From contig WLWT01000003.1 in assembly GCA_012103455.1 (NCBI GenBank), positions 744,001 through 808,000 on the forward strand: a stretch of 64,000 nt of DNA, given 5' to 3'. The notes beneath the pieces were generated by a model. That model searched no databases. It was not told the DNA's origin and worked only from the letters and a program-made list of their open reading frames with translations. The position numbers and the translations under genes were made by a program. Positions 36,345-44,700 of this stretch are shown one piece after another. Source of the stretch: Gammaproteobacteria bacterium (GTDB lineage Bacteria > Pseudomonadota > Gammaproteobacteria > HK1). Position 1 is the stretch's first letter, and every line of letters starts with the position of its first letter.

Positions 36345-38204
36345 TTACTGCGGCCGGAAAGTAATGTGCGGCTGATTGGGATTTACAGGATTATATCCAG
36401 GTGCATTCGAGTTATAGCTTTGCGAAACATCAATACCTGTCTCACGTCCCATTGAATTTTGAGCGCCGCCATGCGTTCCTCTTGGGACAGAACTACTGGC
36501 TGAATGTCTTCGTGAAGACTTTCCAGACATCACATAGTCCCAATCGGACATCGGATTTGCTTTACCTGATGCCCTACTTCCAACCACGCTTATATCTTGT
36601 TTTGTTCTGTTGGCTGCGTTCTGTATACGAGCAATATCGGAAGGAGACAAATTGTCTAGCTTAGCTCCACCGCCAACGATTGGACTCTTTGGCGGACAAT
36701 TATGAACCCATACCCCCCGCTCCCCGACAAAATAAGTATAGAACTTGTCAACACTGATATCATAGGCAAGAAAAGCACTCTCATGCGTGCGCGCCGCCAC
36801 AACATCAAGGGACTCGCTCGCCGCTGTCATTAGCTGCATACCCGCCGACACACTATCCGCCCGGATAAATCCTCGCCCTCTGACATAGAACGGGTGTTCG
36901 GCCGTGGTGACGAGGGTCTCCATACCGCCGTCATGGGCAATACTCAGGCTGATTTGGCTGGCATGTTCTCTCGCGCCCACGCCCGTGACCGCTTGGTAAG
37001 CCGTCTCGCCGGTGGTCTCATGGCGCGAAAAGACTAAGTCCCCCCTCTGCAAGGACTCGATGGGCACCGGGCCCTGTTCGGTGAGTACCGGGGTGCCGGC
37101 GGGGAAACTGCAGGTGCCTTTGAAGAGGCCGCGGACGATGCCATACAGCCTGCGGGCACTGTTGGCCATCTTCGCCACTTGTTGGCCAATCAGGGCGCCG
37201 GGCGCCGCACCCACGCCCGCGCCTAGTGCGCCGAACCCGGCGCCCACCGCCGCGCCACCGAGGCGCAGCGCGGTTTCTTCTATGGCCGCCTGTGCCGCCT
37301 GTTCGTGCCGGCCATAGAGAGCGAGTCCCTTCGACTCGGCGTAGGGAATACCGGTGGTCCCGGCCGCCGCGGGCAGGAGTTGGGGGGCGGCGCGGCTCAC
37401 CCGGTCCCAAAAGCTGGGCCGTTTTTCATAGCTGGTTCGTTGGGCGGTTGAGTTGTTGTGGATGGAGCCGGTGGCCACGGTGCCGAAGGGGTCGACGAAC
37501 ATGACCGGGTTGTTGGCGGCATAGGCGTATTGGTTGACGCCATCGACAAAGCCCAGCGGGTCGCGCTGGGTGAACCGGCCGGTACTGGGGTCGTAGTAGC
37601 GCGCCCGGTAGTAGAGCAGGCCGGTTGCATCCGCTTCGCGGCCGGTGTAGCCGAAGCGTTGCAGGTGGCCGCTACGGGTCACGACAGTGCCCCAGGCATC
37701 GTATTGGTGGGCGCCCAGTAGGGTGCCGGCGGCATCGGTCATGGCCACGACGGAGCCGAGGCCGTCTTGTTGGTAAAACTGGCTGGCGCCGTTGGCACCG
37801 GTGTGGATGAGCGGGTTGTCGATGCCGGCGTGGGTATAGCGGCCCGCCGCTTGGGTCCAGGTGCCGCCGTAGTCGGCCACTAGGTTGGCGCCCGAGTAGA
37901 TAAACTGCTCGGTCGCCGCGCCTTGTCGTTTCTCGATGCGCCGGCCGCCGGGGTCGTATTGGTAGGTCTCGAGGGAGCCATCGTCGAGCTCGGCGCTATT
38001 CAAGCGGTCCAGGGCGTCATAGTTGAGTGTCAGGATGGGCAGTACGCCGCCGGCCAGTTGGCGGGTCAGGTTGCCGTTGTCATCGTATTCGTAGCCCATG
38101 TCCGTGCTGGCGCCGTCCTCGATAGTGAGCAATTGATGGGCGGCGTCGTAGGTGTAGGTTCGAAGGCCATCACCGTTGTTTTGGGTGGCGCGGTTGCCGT
38201 ACAC
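36345..38204 (-). CDS. partial RHS core with Hint domain and nucleotidyltransferase-like toxin tip
   Basis: 619 codons from GTG, lacking everything upstream of the last YD repeats. Core motif YTGREADATGLLYYRARYYD (186-205) to NNPVMFVDPFG; hydrophobic linker (280-345); pre-toxin Hint domain with Cys365 (GTCSFPAGTPV), TTAEHPFYV (433-441) and VHNC (500-503), the self-cleaving architecture; then a 116-residue tip. The tip has VVGSRASGKANPMSDWDYVM, the GS...DxD pattern of nucleotidyltransferases (Gly542-Ser543, Asp554, Asp556). The first 500 residues duplicate the end of the neighbouring RHS gene almost perfectly. It may be silent, serving as a donor of tips. Confidence 0.75.
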   Translation of the reverse strand: MYGNRATQNNGDGLRTYTYDAAHQLLTIEDGASTDMGYEYDDNGNLTRQLAGGVLPILTLNYDALDRLNSAELDDGSLETYQYDPGGRRIEKRQGAATEQFIYSGANLVADYGGTWTQAAGRYTHAGIDNPLIHTGANGASQFYQQDGLGSVVAMTDAAGTLLGAHQYDAWGTVVTRSGHLQRFGYTGREADATGLLYYRARYYDPSTGRFTQRDPLGFVDGVNQYAYAANNPVMFVDPFGTVATGSIHNNSTAQRTSYEKRPSFWDRVSRAAPQLLPAAAGTTGIPYAESKGLALYGRHEQAAQAAIEETALRLGGAAVGAGFGALGAGVGAAPGALIGQQVAKMANSARRLYGIVRGLFKGTCSFPAGTPVLTEQGPVPIESLQRGDLVFSRHETTGETAYQAVTGVGAREHASQISLSIAHDGGMETLVTTAEHPFYVRGRGFIRADSVSAGMQLMTAASESLDVVAARTHESAFLAYDISVDKFYTYFVGERGVWVHNCPPKSPIVGGGAKLDNLSPSDIARIQNAANRTKQDISVVGSRASGKANPMSDWDYVMSGKSSRRHSASSSVPRGTHGGAQNSMGRETGIDVSQSYNSNAPGYNPVNPNQPHITFRPQ

Positions 38205-38207
38205 GTC
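36686..38207. repeat. 1.5-kb direct repeat, RHS core plus Hint (copy 1)
   Basis: Near-identical to 39036-40571, differing by scattered substitutions and a small in-frame indel in a GRHEQA-type stretch. It begins at the codons just after the Hint VHNC motif and ends at the YDVYGNRA codons of the last YD repeat. Homologous recombination between copies would swap the toxin tip of the long gene. Confidence 0.88.
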
Positions 38208-38211
38208 GTAG

Positions 38212-38232
38212 GCCCCGACACGCGGGGCTTTT
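38212..38232 (+). terminator. Rho-independent terminator-like hairpin
   Basis: GCCCCG-ACACG-CGGGGC followed by TTTT on the plus strand. It lies 8 bp upstream of the GTG start of the partial RHS gene (minus strand) at the very edge of the duplicated segment. In the minus direction there is no T run. Confidence 0.5.
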
Positions 38233-38355
38233 AGGCACTAATTTTGGCGCCGAAAATTGCGTCTGAAGGACCAGGAAGCACCAATATTCTACCGCACTCC
38301 TTGCTATTTCAGGGGATTGTGCTGGTTCGGTCCCGCGAGCGGGAGGATACTGTGG

Positions 38356-38703
38356 TCATTTCTGTATCATATGCCATTTAATCTTTAGCCTTGGTCGAAT
38401 ATAAACCGAGGCTTTTGATTCAACTCCGGTGACATTGAACAAACAAGATAGATACTCTCCTGATGCATCACGTTGCATTCTTATTTCCTCTACGCATTCT
38501 CCACTAACCACCATCAATTCTTCGTTATTGAGCACCAGCCTGCTTTGTATTGAACCTTCAATTTCGTGAAAAGAAAAGAACAGCTCAATACCACCCCTCT
38601 CATTTACAGCCTTATAGCAAAAGTATCCATCTTCCGGAGCGCTTTCTACAGGCTCACTTCCAAAAAAATCAAGAAACTCCAACTCATCAGGCACATTGAG
38701 CAT
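38356..38703 (-). CDS. candidate immunity protein of the main RHS toxin
   Basis: 115 residues, starting 5 bp after the long RHS gene with AAGAGG upstream of the ATG. Acidic N-terminus (DELEFLDFFGSEPVESAPEDGYFCY), then GIELFFSFHEIEGSIQSRLVL. I recall similar small proteins behind toxins of the YLLGK...HN type. No signal peptide. AT-rich like the adjacent tip. Confidence 0.75.
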   Translation of the reverse strand: MLNVPDELEFLDFFGSEPVESAPEDGYFCYKAVNERGGIELFFSFHEIEGSIQSRLVLNNEELMVVSGECVEEIRMQRDASGEYLSCLFNVTGVESKASVYIRPRLKIKWHMIQK

Positions 38704-38707
38704 GGGG

Positions 38708-41700
38708 TTACCTCTTTGGGATCATGGTAGTAAAGCGGCGTGTACCATCAGACATAACCTGAAAAGTTGATTCTAACCTAGTTGCTTTCCCTGACGAACC
38801 AAATAGCAAGGAATCTCTAATTTCGAATGTTCCGTGCTTATTGGAAAATGTTCGCAAGACATTTCCCTGCTGGCTTACGGCACTAGATAAATGGTCTCTT
38901 AAAATTTTGTGACCCGCAGCATTGTCCGAAATACCGAGGCGTTTCATTTCAAGTGCTAACTGATTTGAGCGCGCAGCGTTGTGAGCATTGCTAGTCGATT
39001 TGCCAAAAAGATAATTAAATTTTTTCGGATCGACTACACTCTTTGGCGGACAATTGTGAACCCATACCCCCCGCTCCCCCACAAAATAAGTATGGAACTG
39101 ATCAACACTGATATCATAAGCAAGAAAAGCACTCTCACGCGTGCGCGCCGCCACTACATCAAGGAACTCGCCCGTCGCTGTCACTAGCTGCATACCCGCC
39201 GACACACTATCCGCCCGGATAAATCCTCGCCCTCTGACATAGAACGGATGTTCGGCCGTGGTGACGAGGGTCTCCATACCGCCGTCATGGGCAATACTCA
39301 GGCTGATTTGGCTGGCATGTGCTTTCGCGCCCACGCCCGTGACCGCTTGGTAAGCCGTCTCGCCGATGGTCTCATGGCGTGAAAAGACTAAGTCCCCCCT
39401 CTGCAAGGACTCGATGGGCACTAGGCCCTGTTCGGTGAGTACCGGGGTGCCGGCGGGGAAACTGCAGGTGCCTTTGAAGAGGCCGCGGACGATGCCATAC
39501 AGCCTGCGGGCACTGTTGCCCATCTTCGCCACTTGTTGGCCAATCAGGGCGCCGGGCGCCGCACCCACGACCAGGCCTAGTGCGCCGATCCCCGCGCCCA
39601 CCGCCGCGCCACCGAGGCGCAGCGCGGTTTCTTCTATGGCCGCCTGTTCCGCCTGTTCCGCCTGTTCGTGCCGGCCAAATAGCGTCAGGACGCCCGACTC
39701 GGCGTAGGGAATACCGGCGGTCCCGGCCGCCGCGGACAGGAGTTGGGGGGCGGCGCTGCTCACCCGGTCCCAAAAGCTGGGCCGTTTTTCATAGCTGGTT
39801 CGTTGGGCGGTTGAGTTGTTGTGGATGGAACCGGTGGCCACGGTGCCGAAGGGGTCGACGAACATGACCGGGTTGTTGGCGGCATAGGCGTATTGGTTGA
39901 CGCCATCGACAAAGCCTAGTGGGTCGCGCTGGGTGAACCGGCCGGTCCCGGGGTCGTAGTAGCGCGCCCGGTAGTAGAGCAGGCCGGTTGCATCCGCTTC
40001 GCGGCCGGTGTAGCCGAAGCGTTGCAGGTGGCCGCTACGGGTCACGACAGTGCCCCAGGCGTCGTATTGGTGGGCGCCCAGTAGGGTGCCGGCGGCATCG
40101 GTCATGGCCACGACGGAGCCGAGGCCGTCTTGTTGGTAAAACTGGCTGGCGCCGTTGGCGTCGGTGTGGATGAGCGGGTTGTCGATGCCGGCGTGGGTAT
40201 AGCGGCCCGCCGCTTGGGTCCAGGTGCCGCCGTAGTCGGCCACTAGGTTGGCGCCCGAGTAGATAAACCGCTCGGTCGCCGCGCCTTGTCGTTTCTCGAT
40301 GCGCCGGCCGCCGGGGTCGTATTGGTAGGTCTCGAGGGAGCCATCGTCGAGCTCGGCGCTACTCAAGCGGTCCAGGGCGTCATAGTTGAGTGTCAGGACG
40401 GGCAGTACGCCGCTGGCCAGTTGGCGGGTCAGGTTGCCGTTGTCATCGTATTCGTAGCCCATGTCCGTGCTGGCGCCGCTATCGATAGTGAGCAATTGAT
40501 GGGCGGCGTCGTAGGTGTAGGTGCGAACGCCATCACCGTTGTCTTGGGTGGCGCGGTTGCCGTACACGTCGTAGGTGTAGGCGCCGATGAGCGAGTCATC
40601 AGTGGCGTCGGTTACCTGGGTCAAGCGGTCGAGCGGGTCGTAGGTGTAGCGCCGTTCGCGGGTGGCGCCGCCGAGGGTCTGGGCGTAGGTGTCGCGCAGT
40701 CCGGCGGCGTTGTAACTGTAGGCGTGGCTGCTGATCTGCGAGCCGTCAGCGCGGCGGTTGACGAGGCGGCTCAAGGTGTCGTCGGCGTTGTAGTGATAGC
40801 GCGTGGCCAGGCCGTTATCGAACCAGCGCTCGGTGAGGCGCCCAGCGGCGTCGTAGCCGAAGTTGACCAGGGTCCCGTTGGGCGCCCAGATAGTGGCCAG
40901 GCGGCCTACGGGATCGTACAGGTACTGGGTGAGGTGGCCTTCACCGTCACCCATGGTATTGAGCAATCCGCCGGCGCTGTAGTGGTATTCGATGCTTTTC
41001 CCGCCGCGGTGATCGGCTTGTCGCACGAGGCGGTGAGCGGTGTCGTATCGGTAGCTGTAGGTGACTTCCGGTGCTTCGACTTGGGTGACTTGGCCCAGGG
41101 CGTTGCGGGTGTAGCGGGTGGTGTGGGGGGTTGCATCCGAGGCATGGCGGTAAGCCCGGCGCTCGGTCACATAGCCGCCGTAGGCGTAGTCGCGTTCGAC
41201 TCGCTGCCCTTTGGGGTCCACCAGGGTGATGAGGTTGTCGTGGAGGTCGTAGGTGAACGTCCAGGTGTTGCCGTTGGCGTCGGTCTGTGAGAGTTTGCGC
41301 CCGAAGTCGTCGTAGGTGTTGATTTGCTGAACGGTGGTGAGGTCGGCGCCCGCGTTCGTGCCGCTGGTCTGGGGGGTATGGCCGGCGGCTATTTGCACCC
41401 TGTTGCCGAGGGCATTGTATCGGTAGGTGGTGACCGGGCGGATGGCCGGAAGATCGGGGGCTGCGTTGTGCAACGGACCGGCCACGCGCACGACCCGGCC
41501 CAGGGCATCGTATTGGGTGTGGGTATCGCGGCCCAGATGGTCCACTACGCGCGTGACACGGCCGACTGCGTCGTATTCGAAATCGACGTACCGGTTGAGC
41601 GGCGAAGTGCGCCGCCTGAGCCTGCCGTCTCCGGCGGCGCCATAGTAGGTGTGCTGTATTTGATGGCCGTTGGGATCGGTGATGGAGCGCACTCGGCCGA

Positions 41701-44700
41701 TGGCATCGTAGTCGCGTACCACGGCGTGGCCTTCTTCGTCGTAGACGCGCACGGCACGGTTCAACGCGTCGTAATCGATGGAGGTACGAAAGCCGTCGGC
41801 ATCGACCACGGCGGTGAGGTTGCCCAGGGCGTCGTATTCCGAGCGGGTGACAAAACCACCGGCATCGATGCTTTGGACGGGCCGGTCCAGGGCGTCATAG
41901 AGGAATCGGGATTGGTCAACCACCGCCGGGGTGCCGCCCGGCGTTGTGACCGTCAGGCGGTGGCCGGTCATGTTGCCGTTGGCGTCAAACCGATAGCGCC
42001 GCGGCCACCCCTGGGTGTCGGTGGATAAGACCAGGCGTCCGGCTCGATCGTAGTGGTGCTCGGAGCGGTACCAGTTGTCGTCGATGCTCGCCGTGGGCCG
42101 CCCTAGGGCGTCGTAAGATTGTGTGACTTGCCGGCATTCGGTGGACCGCTCGATGCGCGCGTCGCCATCGAGGTCGCCGCACCGGCGTACGGTGACCGGA
42201 TTGAGCCCGCTGGTGGCGTTGGCGGTATCGGTGTAGTCGAACTCCGCCGTTGGGCCTTGTTGTGTTTGAAAATCTCTAATGCGCTTGATGATGAGCGGAT
42301 TGCCGTGGGCATCGAAGGTCTGTTGAGTCCAGCTCAAGATCGCGGCCGGCACGGGCTCCCACGTGGCCGGATCATAATGCGCGCCGGTGTTCGCCTTCAG
42401 TACGAGAGTCTGGGTGATATTACCGGCGGCATCGGACTGATGGAGGGTGATGTTGCCGTTGGCGTCCTTGACCTTCATGGCTTGGGCAAAGGCGTTGAAA
42501 TGGCTGTATTCGGTGGTCGCGCCGGAGGGAGCGGTGATGCGCGTGACGTTGCCGTTGGCGTCGTAGTCGTAGCGGGTGGTCAAGCCGGCGGCATCGGTGC
42601 GGGCGATTTCATGGAACGGGGCGAGTGGGTCGTACGTATGTGCCATGCGCCCGCCGTTCTCATCGATGGTGAGGGTGGGGCTGCCGTTCTCATTGAAGAA
42701 ATAACGCTTGACGAAGCCGCGCTCATTGGTGGTGGTGGCCTCGCGGCGATAGTCGTTGTCAGTGAAGGTCAGGGTGCCGCCCCGATCATCGGTGTGGCGC
42801 AACACCCGTCCATTGCTGTAGTACTCGAAGGTCATGCCGTTGCCGTTGGGCTTTTGGGAACGGCGCAGGGCGTGATTGAGATTCACCCCGTCGGCGAGGC
42901 CGTAGTACTCGTACGTCAGGCCCGGTTGCTGGCCGCTGGCCGCGAGCGGGTTATCGACGCGCTCCAACTCGCCGTCGGCGTTGTAGTGGTAGCGCCACTC
43001 GCGCCCCGTCGAGGGGTAGGTCCAGTCACGCAGGTGGGTCAGGCGATGGGCCGAGTCGTACAACAAGGTGATGACCCGGTCGAGGTCATCGGTGACGGTG
43101 TCCAGGGTACCGGCTGGGCCGTAGTCGAAGCGAAGGCCGTTGCCATTGCGGTCTTCGAGGCGCAGCACGCGGGCTGTTTGGCCGACCGTGCCGGGGACAT
43201 TCTCGAAGAAATAGCTGAAGCCGTTTTTCTCCCGAATGCGATAGCGCCCATCGGGCTCGCGGCTGGCGGCGAAATAAAAGCCCTGCGGTGGGGTGAACGC
43301 GGCGCCGATGGCGACACCGCCGGCGGCGCCAGCGACGGGGATGAAGCGCTGTCCGCCATCACCGGTGGTCCAGGTGACCGATGAGGTCAGGGTGTCCTCG
43401 TCAGAACCTTCCACATCGGCATCGCCATCGCTGTCCTCGAAGGTCAGGAAGTGATTGAAACTGTGCGTCCAGCCGTAACCGAGGGGCGCCGTTGAGGCGT
43501 TGGGATGGGCGGCGGCCAGACTGTTGTAGGTGCGTTGAAAGGAGATAGGCAGCCCGCCGCGGCCCATGACCCGCAAGTCCTGCTCGATATCGAACAGGTT
43601 GCCGGTGGCCATGTTCACCGGATCACCGCCGCGCGAGGTGCCGTGGGTGGTGCCGTAGTTGATCATCGAGTTGAGGGTGGCCGGGGCGAGCGCCGTGGGC
43701 GTGGACGCGCCAGGGGCACCGGCGCGGCGGGCCGGCAAGCGGTAGGTGGGGGCGCTGGGCGTGCGGTTGACCGTGTAGCCACCAGCGAAGGGTCCGATTT
43801 TGTAGGTGGCGCTCAAGCGGTTACCGGACTGGCGCGTGGCCACGTAGATTTGGCCGGTCCATTCACCGTAGTCGATAAGACTGACGGGGATTTTGATGTC
43901 ATGGCCACTGTTGAGCAGCCCTTGGAGGGTGTTCTTGGTCGCTTGGCTGTAGTCGAGCGCGCCCTCGCCGACCTGTAGCTTGGGCCACTCGGTCGCTTGG
44001 TTGGCGGCATTGATGTCCAGCACTTCGATGCCGCTGTCGTTGGCGAATTGCAGGCCGCGCACGGCGCTGACCGCGTCCATGCGGGCGTTTTCCTGCCACA
44101 CATAGGATTCGAGCGCAGACAAGGCATAACCACCCAAGACGAAGGCTTCAAAGGAGGTCCGGCCGGTCTCCAGATGGGTGCTGCGCGACTGGCCGCCGGG
44201 CACGTCGATGAGGAAACCGCTGTTGGTGACGGCGTAGGGCAAGTCGAACAGATAGCTCACCTCCGTGCGGCTGGCGGTCAAGCCAATGTGCAGTCCGCTT
44301 TCGCCGGACTCGCCGTACAAGCGCCCGACCCGGTGGTACGCATCGGCGATGTAGTGCAGGTACTTGAGGCCCACCAGATGCAAAAACTCCCCTAGCGTCG
44401 CCTCCTTGTCCTCGGCTGGGTCGGGGGTGTTGTTGATCCCTTCGAGCAGCCGGGCGGCGCGCGCTTGAATCAAACGCTCGGAGGTCTGATGGCTGTAGAG
44501 GTGCAGGGCGTGATAATCGAAGGCCGAGAGCGTGTCGAAGCGGGTGGCGTTGAGGGTGGCGCCCCCGAGTTGTACCTCGAGCGATAGGGTGCGTTTGGGC
44601 AAGCGATCGACCCGCACCACATTGGGGTCGAGGGCGGTGCCGCCGTACCACTCGTTGAGCGCGAAGTAACAGGTGGGCGCGGAGGTCGGGTCGAGGTTGA

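Noticed and set aside
40286..43978. Long plus-strand open frames (334, 234, 421 and 157 codons) opposite the large RHS gene
   Set aside because: They are antisense shadows of GC-rich YD repeats: repetitive Val/Gly/Ala-rich composition, no ribosome binding sites, and the minus-strand frame has clear RHS domains.
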